This document shows positions 16,865 to 25,835 of a DNA stretch of 64,000 bases, piece after piece. The notes below the pieces were generated by a model. The model had not been told where the DNA came from and did not search any database. It saw only the letters and a program-made list of their open reading frames with translations. The translations under genes were made by a program, and so were the position numbers. This DNA is from Betaproteobacteria bacterium (GTDB lineage: Bacteria; Pseudomonadota; Gammaproteobacteria; Burkholderiales; Usitatibacteraceae), in the NCBI GenBank assembly GCA_016720925.1, contig JADKJR010000004.1:124001-188000 (forward strand), read 5' to 3'. Position 1 is the first letter of the stretch, and each line of letters begins with the position of its first letter.

Positions 16865-17066
16865 ACGGGGCTCTCCGATGCAAGAGATGGTGCCGCCGGT
16901 CATTTTGTGAGTGACGGCAGCGAGGCGTTGATGATCGTTTTCGATCACCCATCTGCAATTGCCGCAAGCACCACAAAAGGTTCCCGCGCAAAACTGATCG
17001 CGAAACCATCAGGCACAATGTCGTTCGCAACACGACAAAAATCCGGAATCGACAGGAGTTTTCAGA

Positions 17067-18554
17067 ATGAATCACCCCGCCTACGACGCGCTGTCCGCTA
17101 CCTGGCGCCGCCTGCATCATTTTGGCCACCTGCAGGCGATCGCGTCCTGGGACCGCTCGGCGTTGATGCCCGCCAACGGCAACGTGGCACGTGCCGATGC
17201 CATGGCCGAGATGGACGGTTTGCTGCACAGCATTCGCACGGACTCGCAACTGGCAGCAAATCTCGACAATGCGAAGGCGGAGTCGCTCGACGAAATCCAG
17301 CGCGCGAATTTGCGCGAGATCCGCCGTGATTGGCGTGCCGCCAACGCGCTACCCGCGTCGCTGGTGCAAGCTCAATCGCTGGCGACGTCGCGCTGCGAAC
17401 ATGCATGGCGCACCCAGCGGCCCGCCAATGACTGGCCGGGATTCCTGATGAATTTCCGTGAGGTATTGAAGCTTGCCCGCCAGCAGGCGAAGTACCTGGC
17501 CGACCGCACCGGCCTCGGTCCGCACGATGCGCTGATGGATGTCTACGAACCCGGCATGACGGGTGAGATGGTGGATCGATTGTTCGGCGATTTGCAGCAG
17601 TGGTTGCCAGGCTTGGTGCGGAAAGTGCGAGAGAAGCAGTCGCGCGAATCGGTGCAGGTGCCGGTCGGCCCGTTCCCGCGCGCGGGGCAATATGCTATCG
17701 GCCTGGAAGCGATGAAACTGCTGGGCTTTGATTTCGGCGCCGGCCGGCTCGATGAAAGCGCGCATCCTTTCTGCGGCGGCGTGCCGGAAGATACCCGTCT
17801 GACCACGCGCTATCGCGAGGATAGTTTCGTGGGCAGCCTCTGGGGCACCATTCACGAAACCGGTCATGGGCGTTATGAGCAGAACCTGCCGCGCGAATGG
17901 CTGGGCCAGCCGGTGGGCTGGGCAAGGAGTGCGGCCATTCACGAAAGCCAGAGCCTGAGTTTTGAAATGCAGATCGGCTTGAGCCGGCCGTTTGTCGGGT
18001 TGCTGGCACCACGCCTGGCTGCGGAGTTTGGCAGCCAGCCCGCCTTTGAGGCTGACAATCTCTATCGCTGGCTCACCCGCGTGCAGCCAAGCTTCATTCG
18101 CGTGGAAGCCGATGAGCTCACCTACCCCTTGCATATCATCCTGCGCTACCGGATTGAACGCGACCTGATCGAAGGCCGTATTGAAGCAGAGGATATTCCT
18201 GCGCGCTGGGATGCCGCCATGGCGGATCTACTGGATACCGATACCCGCGGAAATTTCACCAATGGCTGCATGCAGGACGTGCACTGGGGCAGTGGACTGT
18301 TCGGCTACTTCCCCAGCTATACGCTCGGTGCGATGTATGCGGCGCAGTGGTTCGCGGCGATTCGTGCGAAGGTTCCCGACCTTGATGCACGCATGGCGGC
18401 AGGTGACCTGGCGCCGGCATTCGACTGGCTGCGTGAGAATATCTGGCTGCAGGGTAGCCGCTGGACCACTGATGAACTGGTGACGCGCGCGACGGGCGGA
18501 CCGCTTGACCCGTCTCACTATCGGCGTCACCTTGAAGCGCGGTACCTCGCCTAA
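17067..18554 (+). CDS. Metallocarboxypeptidase, family M32 (Taq type)
   Basis: The 495-residue length matches M32 carboxypeptidases. The zinc site is the HExxH box in TIHETGHGRYEQ, with the third ligand Glu in IHESQSLSFE, and the family signature GTIHETGHG is intact. These cytosolic enzymes remove C-terminal residues from peptides. It starts at ATG 17067 after an ACAGGAG ribosome site. It is followed by two more peptidase genes on the same strand, so the three probably work together on peptide breakdown. Confidence 0.92.
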   Translation: MNHPAYDALSATWRRLHHFGHLQAIASWDRSALMPANGNVARADAMAEMDGLLHSIRTDSQLAANLDNAKAESLDEIQRANLREIRRDWRAANALPASLVQAQSLATSRCEHAWRTQRPANDWPGFLMNFREVLKLARQQAKYLADRTGLGPHDALMDVYEPGMTGEMVDRLFGDLQQWLPGLVRKVREKQSRESVQVPVGPFPRAGQYAIGLEAMKLLGFDFGAGRLDESAHPFCGGVPEDTRLTTRYREDSFVGSLWGTIHETGHGRYEQNLPREWLGQPVGWARSAAIHESQSLSFEMQIGLSRPFVGLLAPRLAAEFGSQPAFEADNLYRWLTRVQPSFIRVEADELTYPLHIILRYRIERDLIEGRIEAEDIPARWDAAMADLLDTDTRGNFTNGCMQDVHWGSGLFGYFPSYTLGAMYAAQWFAAIRAKVPDLDARMAAGDLAPAFDWLRENIWLQGSRWTTDELVTRATGGPLDPSHYRRHLEARYLA

Positions 18555-18584
18555 TTCAACATTTTCACGATCGGAAAATTCAAG

Positions 18585-19823
18585 ATGACCATCGGCGTAG
18601 GTGGCAAATCAATCGAAGAAGCATTGGCGACGTTGGCAGTGCTATCGGACATGACGCAAGGCGTTCTACCGATTGCCCGCGATGAGTACTTGCAGCGCAT
18701 TACCCGCGCACAGACAGCCATGCGCGAGCAATCGATCGCCGCCATGTGGGTGCACGCGGGATCGAACATGACTTATTTTTCGGGCACCAAATGGGGCCCG
18801 AGTGAACGCATGGTCGGCGCCATCATTCCGGCCACGGGGGCCATTGAATACATCGCGCCGTATTTTGAGCAGAATACGCTGCGCGATTACATGGTGATCG
18901 AGGGTAACGTCAACGTCTGGCATGAGCATGAAAGCCCGTATCAGTTGTTTGTGAGCACGCTCAAGCGCATGGGGATTGCTGGCGACAAGGACATGCCCCC
19001 GCGTATCGGGGTGAGTGAAGATGCGCCGTATTTCGTTGTCGATGGGATTGCGCAACTCGCGATGGGCTTTCAGTTCATCAACGCGAAGCCGGTGACCGCG
19101 CATTGCCGATCCAGGAAATCGGCCGGTGAGATTGCGCTGATGCAACGTGCCAAGAACATGACGCTGGAAGTTCACAAGGCGGCAGCGAGCATTCTTTGCG
19201 AAGGCATCACGACAACGGAAGTCACTGCATTCATCAACGACGCGCACAAGAAGATCGGCGCGCCGGGTTCGTATTTCTGTATTGTGCTGTTTGGCGAGGC
19301 GACCGCGTTTCCGCATGGCGTCAAGAACCCGCAAATCCTGAAACAAAACGACATCGTGCTGATCGATACGGGTTGCCAGGTTGAGGGTTACATTTCCGAC
19401 ATCACCCGCACCTACGTCTTTGGCGAAGCGAATACGCGCCAGCGCGCGGTCTGGAACGCGGAAAAGACTGCGCAGGCCGCCGCCTTCAACGCGGCGCAAC
19501 TGGGCGTGCCGTGCAAGGAAGTCGACGCGGCGGCCCGGCGTTCACTCGAGGCAAGCGGATTTGGCCCGGGCTACAAACTGCCTGGCCTGCCGCACCGCAC
19601 CGGCCACGGCATCGGCCTGGATATTCACGAGTGGCCGTACCTGGTCGGCAGTGACGACACACCGCTGGCAGAAGGCATGTGCTTCAGCAATGAACCGATG
19701 ATCTGCGTGCCGGGCGAATTTGGCATTCGACTGGAGGATCATTTTTATATGACGTCGACGGGGCCGAAATGGTTTACCGCGCCGTCGCACTCGGTGGATG
19801 ATCCGTTTGGGTTAAGGGCATGA
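18585..19823 (+). CDS. Xaa-Pro aminopeptidase/dipeptidase family protein (M24)
   Basis: A 412-residue creatinase/prolidase-type enzyme. The N-terminal domain (residues 1-170) is followed by the pita-bread domain. Its five metal ligands are visible: Asp in VLIDTG, Asp in GYISDITRTY, His in HRTGHGIGLDIHEWP, Glu in CFSNEPMIC and Glu in FGIRLEDHF. It would cleave X-Pro bonds of small peptides. It lies 30 bp after the M32 carboxypeptidase gene and probably shares its transcript. Whether it is an aminopeptidase or dipeptidase cannot be told. Confidence 0.9.
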   Translation: MTIGVGGKSIEEALATLAVLSDMTQGVLPIARDEYLQRITRAQTAMREQSIAAMWVHAGSNMTYFSGTKWGPSERMVGAIIPATGAIEYIAPYFEQNTLRDYMVIEGNVNVWHEHESPYQLFVSTLKRMGIAGDKDMPPRIGVSEDAPYFVVDGIAQLAMGFQFINAKPVTAHCRSRKSAGEIALMQRAKNMTLEVHKAAASILCEGITTTEVTAFINDAHKKIGAPGSYFCIVLFGEATAFPHGVKNPQILKQNDIVLIDTGCQVEGYISDITRTYVFGEANTRQRAVWNAEKTAQAAAFNAAQLGVPCKEVDAAARRSLEASGFGPGYKLPGLPHRTGHGIGLDIHEWPYLVGSDDTPLAEGMCFSNEPMICVPGEFGIRLEDHFYMTSTGPKWFTAPSHSVDDPFGLRA

Positions 19824-19840
19824 TATCGCCAATGGCGGGG

Positions 19841-19907
19841 AAAACCCCAGCATTGGCGGGCTTTTCAGGCCACAAATGCTCCAGAACGCGCTCTAGTGCT
19901 AGACTTT
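19841..19907. repeat. Dispersed intergenic palindrome, copy 3
   Basis: Left arm AAAACCCCAGCATTGGCGGG, inner CAGGCCACAAATGC, right arm GCGCTCTAGTGCTAGACTTT. The arms have diverged in several positions but the overall layout is kept. It fills the space between two co-directional peptidase genes. Confidence 0.75.
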
Positions 19908-19926
19908 CGCCTCTTCACTCGGAGCA

Positions 19927-21234
19927 ATGATGAAACATACCATCGAATCCCTGCCGGGCCTGGTACTCAAGAGTTGCATGTTCAAGTTGCCCCTCGACTA
20001 CGAGAATCCTGAAAAGAAAACGGGCGTGTTCGCGCGCATCGTTGCCGCTGCCGGCAAAGAAAATGCCGATCTGCCGTACATGGTTTTTTTTCAGGGCGGG
20101 CCAGGTTCCGGTTCGCCGCGGCCGACCAGCAATGGCGGCTGGATCAAACGCGTCCTGAAGGAATACAAACTTGTTTTGCTCGATCAACGCGGCACCGGCC
20201 TCTCGACGCCGATCACCGCGCAAACCATGCGTGGATTCGCCTCGCCACTGGCGCAGGCGCAGGCAGACTACCTGAAACATTTCCGCACCGACAATATCGT
20301 TCGCGATGCCGAAGCTATTCGCAAGCAATTGATCGGCGACACGCCGTGGAGCATTCTGGGGCAGAGCTACGGCGGATTCTGTGCCATGCGCTATCTTTCC
20401 GCCGCGCCGGAAGGCTTGAAGGAAGTGCTGATCACCGGCGGAATCCCGTCGCTGACCCGGCCGGTTGATGATGTCTATCGCGCCACCTACCGGCGCGTGA
20501 TCGACAAGAACCGGCAGTTCTACCAGCGCTACCCCGATGACGTGGCCAGGGTGCGCGCCATCGTGCGCCATCTGCTGGATCACGACGTAATGATGCCCAG
20601 TGGCGGGCGCCTCACCGCGCAACGTTTCCTTCAACTTGGTTTGCAATTCGGCATGAGCGATGGCTTCGAAGCGATCCACTATCTCGTTGAAGAGGCTTTT
20701 GTCGATGGCGTTGATGGCAACAATAAACAGGAAATGAACTGGAATTTCCTGTTTCATCTCGAGCAGCTTCAGTCGTTCGACACCAATCCGATCTTCGCGC
20801 TCATGCAGGAAGCGTGCTACACGCAGCAGGCCGCCAGCAACTGGTCCGCCGATCGCCTGCTCACCGAGTTTCCCGAGTTCAGCGTGGCGCACGACGGCGC
20901 CATCCTCTTCACCGGTGAAATGATTTATCCGTGGATGTTTGATACCTACCCGCAGTTGCAGCCGCTCAAGCAAGCCGCCGACATCATCGCCAAAGATGCT
21001 AACTGGCCAATGCTATACAACATGGAAAAGCTGAAACAGAACCGCGTGCCGGTGGCCGCTGCCGTCTACTTTGACGACATGTATGTCCATCGCGAATTTG
21101 GCGAAGAAACCGCGCGGGTCGTGCCGAACATGAGGCTCTGGGTGACCAATCAATACGAACACAATGGGCTGCGTGCGGATGGTGAGGCGATCGTGGACCG
21201 GCTGCTGCAGATGGTTCGCGGGCAGGCTGATTAG
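19927..21234 (+). CDS. Alpha/beta hydrolase, prolyl aminopeptidase-like (S33)
   Basis: The 435-residue protein has the S33 landmarks. The oxyanion motif is QGGPGSGSP (residues about 55-63), the strand LVLLDQRGTGLS follows, and the nucleophile Ser lies in LGQSYGGF. The acid is likely in AAVYFDDMYV and the His in NQYEHNGLR. Prolyl aminopeptidases release N-terminal proline from peptides. It starts at ATGATG (19927/19930) with GGAG just upstream and is separated from the prolidase-like gene by palindrome copy 3. Confidence 0.88.
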   Translation: MMKHTIESLPGLVLKSCMFKLPLDYENPEKKTGVFARIVAAAGKENADLPYMVFFQGGPGSGSPRPTSNGGWIKRVLKEYKLVLLDQRGTGLSTPITAQTMRGFASPLAQAQADYLKHFRTDNIVRDAEAIRKQLIGDTPWSILGQSYGGFCAMRYLSAAPEGLKEVLITGGIPSLTRPVDDVYRATYRRVIDKNRQFYQRYPDDVARVRAIVRHLLDHDVMMPSGGRLTAQRFLQLGLQFGMSDGFEAIHYLVEEAFVDGVDGNNKQEMNWNFLFHLEQLQSFDTNPIFALMQEACYTQQAASNWSADRLLTEFPEFSVAHDGAILFTGEMIYPWMFDTYPQLQPLKQAADIIAKDANWPMLYNMEKLKQNRVPVAAAVYFDDMYVHREFGEETARVVPNMRLWVTNQYEHNGLRADGEAIVDRLLQMVRGQAD

Positions 21235-21260
21235 TGTCGCGACTTACGAATGTCGATACA

Positions 21261-22508
21261 CTAGAACCGATCCGGCGCAAACGGGGCGAGGCTGATGTCA
21301 AGTTCGCGGCCCATGACTTGTGCGGCGATGATGCGCGCGGTGACGCCTGCAAGCGTCAAGCCGAGATGCTGGTGACCAAAGGCGAAAAACAGGTTTCTGC
21401 CATCGGGCGCGCGGCCCAGCACTGGCAAATGATCGGGCAACGAAGGGCGAAACCCCATCCAGGTCGTCATGTTGTCCGTCGGGATATTTGCAACCAGCGC
21501 GTTCATGTGGCGCTTCAACATTGCATATCGCTTGGGATCGGGCGCAAGTTGCATGCCGCCGAACTCGACCGTGCCGGTCATTCGCAGGCCGCCGGACAAA
21601 GGCATCATGATGATTTTGCGCTCGAGCGACGCAACTGGAATATTGAATCGCGGGAAAATACCCGGAAGCTCGATGTGATAGCCGCGTTCCGTGTCGAGCG
21701 GCACCGGATAGCCCAGTTGCGCGGCGAGCGACTTCGACCAGGCACCACCACAGAGGACCAGTTGCTTCCCCCGAAAACGTGCGCCGGTTGAGGTGTGGGC
21801 GGTAAATCCGGCGGCAATGCTTTCCACCGCGATGATTTCCGCAGCGGCAAACTGTCCGCCGGCTGCGAGGAATGCATCGCATAATGCCTCGCAAACAAGG
21901 TGCGGATCATTGACGTGACCGGAGCCGGTGAATTGCATCGCCCCTTTGATGGGCGCCGTGATATCCGGCGCGAGTTCGCCCGCCTGTGATGGCGACAGCC
22001 AATCCGCATGGATGCCGAATGCGCCTAACCGGACAATTTCTTTTTGCGCGCCGGAAACCGACGCAGCATTCTCAACCAGCACCAAGTGACCAGCGGTCTT
22101 CAACAGGTGGAGGGCACTTGCGTCCCTCAGGAGGTTTGCCATATCCGCCATTGCGGTGTGCTGCAGCGAGGACAAAGCCGTCACGCCGCGATCGAAAGCG
22201 CCCTGGCGCGATGACCATGCGAATCGCAGCAACCATGGAAGAATTGATCGCAGATAGGCAGGCCGAATGCGCAACGGACTTTCGCTATCGAAAACGTAGC
22301 GAAATATGTCGCGCATCACTTCAGGTGAGGCGAGCGGAAATATCTGCTCGGTGGCGATGTGACCGGCGTTGCCGAAAGAAGCGGCAAGGCGCGGCTGATC
22401 GCGATCTAGCAGCAAAACGCGCTTTCCTGCCTGCACGAGACGGAATGCACAGGCCAATCCGATGACACCCGCGCCGATTACCAGTACATCAGGAGCCTCA
22501 TTTGCCAT
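21261..22508 (-). CDS. FAD-dependent D-amino-acid dehydrogenase, DadA-like; likely D-hydroxyproline dehydrogenase
   Basis: A 415-residue DAO-family flavoenzyme. The N-terminal Rossmann motif VLVIGAGVIGLACAFRLVQ binds FAD, and the C-terminal GFRPSLPDHLPVLGRAP plus FAFGHQHLGLTLA region completes the fold. It follows the hydroxyproline epimerase gene by 20 bp on the same strand. In known pathways the epimerase turns trans-4-hydroxy-L-proline into cis-4-hydroxy-D-proline, and a DadA-like enzyme then oxidises it. Substrate is therefore inferred from context; D-Ala or other D-amino acids remain possible. Confidence 0.85.
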   Translation of the reverse strand: MANEAPDVLVIGAGVIGLACAFRLVQAGKRVLLLDRDQPRLAASFGNAGHIATEQIFPLASPEVMRDIFRYVFDSESPLRIRPAYLRSILPWLLRFAWSSRQGAFDRGVTALSSLQHTAMADMANLLRDASALHLLKTAGHLVLVENAASVSGAQKEIVRLGAFGIHADWLSPSQAGELAPDITAPIKGAMQFTGSGHVNDPHLVCEALCDAFLAAGGQFAAAEIIAVESIAAGFTAHTSTGARFRGKQLVLCGGAWSKSLAAQLGYPVPLDTERGYHIELPGIFPRFNIPVASLERKIIMMPLSGGLRMTGTVEFGGMQLAPDPKRYAMLKRHMNALVANIPTDNMTTWMGFRPSLPDHLPVLGRAPDGRNLFFAFGHQHLGLTLAGVTARIIAAQVMGRELDISLAPFAPDRF

Positions 22509-22528
22509 GGGCGTGAATTCCGATTTGA

Positions 22529-23464
22529 TCAGTTAATGCCCCAGCAAAACGGGTCGGATGGGTCCATCAGCAGCGTACCTTCTCCGCAGATGAATGCCTG
22601 ACCGGTGATCGTCGGTACGATTGCGCCATCGACTCGCCGATAGCTGCCTTCAAATACGCTGCCGACGATACTCTCCTGTTGCCAGACAGCGCCTTCGGCA
22701 AGTTTCCCATCGGCAGCCAGGCAAGCCAGCTTCGCGCTGGTCCCCGTGCCACAGGGCGAGCGATCATAGGCACTGCCAGGACACAACACAAAATTTCGGC
22801 TGTCGAGGGAAGGGTTGGAGGGCTCGCCGAAGAGTTCGATGTGGTCAATTTCCTCACCATGCGGTCCGGTGACCTTTTCACGGGCGAGCGCATGGCGAAT
22901 AGCGCGGCTGAGGCTGAGCAGCGAGTCGATGTTGTCGAGGTGCAAGTGCTGATTGCGGGCGTCCACCAGATAAAACCAGTTGCCGCCCCAGGCGACATCC
23001 CCGCTCATCGGTCCGTGTCCTTCGACGTTGATTTCGACTGCCCGGCGATAGCGCCACGACGCGATATTCTCAATCGAAACTTTTCCATTTGAATGCAGCG
23101 TACAACTCACGGTGCCTACTGGCGTATCGACGCGATGGATACCCGGTGAAATCCGGCCAAGGTATTGCAGGGTTGCGATCACGCCGATGGTTCCGTGGCC
23201 GCACATGCCGAGGTAGCCGACATTGTTGAAATAGATGACGGACGCCACGGAGGCCGGGTCGACCGGCGGCATCAGGAGGGCGCCGACCATCACGTCTGAA
23301 GCTCTTGGCTCGGTCGCAACGGCCGCGCGAAAATGATCATGATTTTCGCGCAGGGCATTCACGCGGTCCGCAAGGGAAACAGCCCCTAAATCGGGGAACC
23401 CGTCAAGCACCACTCGCGTGGGTTCACCACCGGTGTGCGAATCTACGTAGCGGATTTTATTCAT
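22529..23464 (-). CDS. 4-hydroxyproline 2-epimerase (proline racemase family)
   Basis: With ATG at 23464 the protein has 311 residues and begins MNKIRYVDSHTGGEPTRVV, the family start; the longer frame to 23488 adds eight unlikely residues. Both catalytic cysteines are present: Cys88 in GMCGHGTIG and Cys238 in RSPCGTGTSA. That pair marks an epimerase/racemase; dehydratases of the family have Thr at the first position. It would interconvert trans-4-hydroxy-L-proline and cis-4-hydroxy-D-proline. The DadA-like gene follows at once. The later pathway enzymes (deaminase and ketoglutarate semialdehyde dehydrogenase) are not in the window. Confidence 0.9.
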   Translation of the reverse strand: MNKIRYVDSHTGGEPTRVVLDGFPDLGAVSLADRVNALRENHDHFRAAVATEPRASDVMVGALLMPPVDPASVASVIYFNNVGYLGMCGHGTIGVIATLQYLGRISPGIHRVDTPVGTVSCTLHSNGKVSIENIASWRYRRAVEINVEGHGPMSGDVAWGGNWFYLVDARNQHLHLDNIDSLLSLSRAIRHALAREKVTGPHGEEIDHIELFGEPSNPSLDSRNFVLCPGSAYDRSPCGTGTSAKLACLAADGKLAEGAVWQQESIVGSVFEGSYRRVDGAIVPTITGQAFICGEGTLLMDPSDPFCWGIN

Positions 23465-23540
23465 GACGAGTACATGACTGGTGCGCACGCGCCCGATGAC
23501 TTAAGCGGTTCGGGTTGACTCATGTGAAGTCGATTTCGCG

Positions 23541-23957
23541 CTATTTTGGCGGATCCAGCAGGATCGAGTATTTTTGGGTCAGTCGCCCACTCCGCCAATT
23601 GAACTCCACCAGCAGATTCAGCGCCGGCTCGTTGATAGGCGCGCTGCTGACAACTTTGAGTACAGGCTTGCCATCGGCACGCCGCTCGGTGGAAATGCGC
23701 AATTGCCGAACCAGCGGAGGATAGACAAGCCGGGCGTCCTGGTACGCTTCGGGACTGGCAACTCTTCCTTTCGCGAGTTCAAACTCGAATTCCTCGCTCG
23801 GCAAGCCGGTAATCTCGATCTCGGCCGAAAACGGCTGGCCCAAGGCGGACGTCACGTTAATGGGGGCGAGTCCGGCGGCTCCCGCAGTCTGCGGCAACGC
23901 GATGCAGGAGGTCGCGGCGACCAACTGGAAAATAGCGATTTTCGCGAATCGTTTCAT
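23541..23957 (-). CDS. Exported protein with a FimV N-terminal-type domain
   Basis: ATG at 23957 gives 138 residues with a signal peptide (MKRFAKIAIFQLVAATSC, cleavage near AGAAG). The mature part is the FimV N-terminal domain only: LAPINVTSALGQPFSAEIEI, then RVASPEAYQDARLVYPPLVR and NLLVEFNWRSGRLTQKYSIL. Full FimV/HubP proteins continue with LysM, a membrane helix and TPRs; those are absent here. It would sit in the periplasm. A role at type IV pili or the cell pole is only an analogy. Confidence 0.8.
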   Translation of the reverse strand: MKRFAKIAIFQLVAATSCIALPQTAGAAGLAPINVTSALGQPFSAEIEITGLPSEEFEFELAKGRVASPEAYQDARLVYPPLVRQLRISTERRADGKPVLKVVSSAPINEPALNLLVEFNWRSGRLTQKYSILLDPPK

Positions 23958-24034
23958 GTGGTTTTCCTTCTTGAATGCGTGGAATGTATGAGCGACCAAT
24001 GCAATACAGCATCGGCGGCGGCTGGACAATGCTC

Positions 24035-25075
24035 TCAGCTTGCCTCCGCAGGCCATCCGTTGAGGGCTTGCAGCGCCGCATCGCGGACTGCTGCGGGCAA
24101 AAAAGATGCGCGGACCGCATCATGCATCATACGCCCGAGCTCCGCCAGCGTGACGCCGTTCTGCTCGTGCACCGCCTGTATTTCGCCGCTCAAGTTGACC
24201 CCGGACATCAGCCGGTTGTCCGTCGAGACCGAGACCGACAGTCCTGCCGTGACCATTTCGCGAAGGGGGTGTGCAGCCATGGACGCGGCGGTGCCGGTAT
24301 GCACATTGCTGGTCGGGCAAACCTCAAAATGCAGGCCAAGCTTGCGCGCGTCATCCAGCCATCTGGATTGCTGTGCGAGGCTAATCGCATGCATGATTTT
24401 CACGCCGTGGCCAATACGTGTTGCCCCCAAGGCGCCCGCTTCCAGTACCCGCGAACCAAGGTCTGCTTCGCCGGCATGACAGGTGATGCCGAGGCCGGCA
24501 TCGCGCACGACGGCAAACGCTTTGGCATGCATGGCGGGCAGGAATCCGCGTTCCGCGCCAGCGAGATCGAACCCGATCACGCCCTGATCTTTGTATTTGG
24601 TGGCAAGGCATGCGCTGCGCATGGTTTGCTCGGGGCTATCGGTGCGCATGGCGCAAACAATAAACCCGCAGGGCAGGGCACTTTTTTTCAGGCCGCTGAT
24701 CAATGCCTCGATTACCGCCTCACCTCGCATGCCATTGGACTCGAGCAGCAGCGGCGCCATGCGAAATTCCGCCAGCACGCAGCCGTCGAGCCGCGCGTCC
24801 TCGGCGGCTTCGAATGCCACTCGTTTACACGCCTCGGCGGACGCCATCGCAGCTACCGTAAGGCCAAACCCCTGAAGGTAGCGCTCCAGGCTGCCGGAGT
24901 GGGCATTGGTTTGCATCCAGGCGGCCAGTTCGATGGCATTGCGCGCGGGGACTTCCAGTGCATTTTGCTTGCACAGTTCCAGCAGGGTTTGCGGCCGCAG
25001 GCCGCCGTCGAGATGTTCATGAAGCAAGACCTTGGGCAAGGCCTTCCATTGAGAATCATTCAGCGGATTGGGCAT
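24035..25075 (-). CDS. add: Adenosine deaminase family protein
   Basis: A 346-residue amidohydrolase of the adenosine deaminase family. Zinc ligands are seen in LLHEHLDGGLRP (two His), in ITCHAGEADLG (His plus catalytic Glu) and in VSVSTDNRLMSG (Asp). RIGHGVKIM supplies the further conserved His. It would turn adenosine into inosine in purine salvage, though adenine-specific relatives look similar. It lies 77 bp upstream of the FimV-like gene on the same strand. Confidence 0.9.
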   Translation of the reverse strand: MPNPLNDSQWKALPKVLLHEHLDGGLRPQTLLELCKQNALEVPARNAIELAAWMQTNAHSGSLERYLQGFGLTVAAMASAEACKRVAFEAAEDARLDGCVLAEFRMAPLLLESNGMRGEAVIEALISGLKKSALPCGFIVCAMRTDSPEQTMRSACLATKYKDQGVIGFDLAGAERGFLPAMHAKAFAVVRDAGLGITCHAGEADLGSRVLEAGALGATRIGHGVKIMHAISLAQQSRWLDDARKLGLHFEVCPTSNVHTGTAASMAAHPLREMVTAGLSVSVSTDNRLMSGVNLSGEIQAVHEQNGVTLAELGRMMHDAVRASFLPAAVRDAALQALNGWPAEAS

Positions 25076-25335
25076 TATTATTGTTAACGAGCCATCAGCA
25101 AAGGAGGGAGGGTAGCATTTTCAAGGCGTTGTGCACCAAGGCTTCTCCCATACTTGGCGCGCAGCAGGATTGAAAGCGGCAGAATACCGTGGTGTTTCAT
25201 CGGCTCATGCGCGGAGTTCTGCGCTTCGTCGCAATCGCATTCACGGTGTCCGCGCATTGGAATATGCTGTGACCACTTGAAGCCCGCCGAGGCCGGCACA
25301 AGTTTCTCATAGAGGATCAACAAAGGAGCATCGTC

Positions 25336-25722
25336 ATGAATGTGGCCGACCAACTGCAAAAACTGCAAACGCTGCGCGAGCAGGGTGCATTGACGGAGGA
25401 GGAATTCACGCAGGCCAAACGGCGTGTACTCGATGACAGGGCGACGCCAACAGGTGAGCAGGCCATGCCCAAGTCAGCGTCCTTTCTTCACCAGCTCAAG
25501 CGGTCGACGAGCGACCGCTGGATTGGCGGCGTATGCGGCGGGCTGGCCGAGATGAGCAATCTGCCGTCCTGGACCTGGCGCATCCTGTTCTTGCTGACGA
25601 TCTTGCTGCACGGGCTCGGCGTGCTGGTCTATATTTTGTTGTGGATTTTCATCCCACTTCAGTCTCCGGCCCCGCGAAAAGTGGTGGTGGAACCCCGGCA
25701 CGAAGAGCCGCCGCCCGCTTGA
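25336..25722 (+). CDS. SHOCT and PspC domain protein
   Basis: A 128-residue protein. Residues 5-32 form a SHOCT motif (LQKLQTLREQGALTEEEFTQ). Residues 55-110 are a PspC domain: RWIGGVCGGLAEMSNLPSWT then two closely spaced membrane helices, ILFLLTILLHGLGVLVYILL. PspC domains sense or respond to inner-membrane stress in other bacteria. The tail is proline- and charge-rich. No other psp genes are nearby. The 260 bp before it hold no visible feature apart from a good ribosome site (AAAGGAG). Confidence 0.85.
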   Translation: MNVADQLQKLQTLREQGALTEEEFTQAKRRVLDDRATPTGEQAMPKSASFLHQLKRSTSDRWIGGVCGGLAEMSNLPSWTWRILFLLTILLHGLGVLVYILLWIFIPLQSPAPRKVVVEPRHEEPPPA

Positions 25723-25835
25723 AAATGGCATTGTCCGCATCCAGCTACTGATATTCACGGTTCGGGCCTGAACTTTTCGGGTTCGGCCGGTCTATCATGG
25801 GTCGCGTAATTCAAATGGTTCAAGGCAGATATTTC

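Noticed and set aside
23975..25087. A 370-codon plus-strand frame
   Set aside because: Antisense to adenosine deaminase, which has all its zinc ligands.
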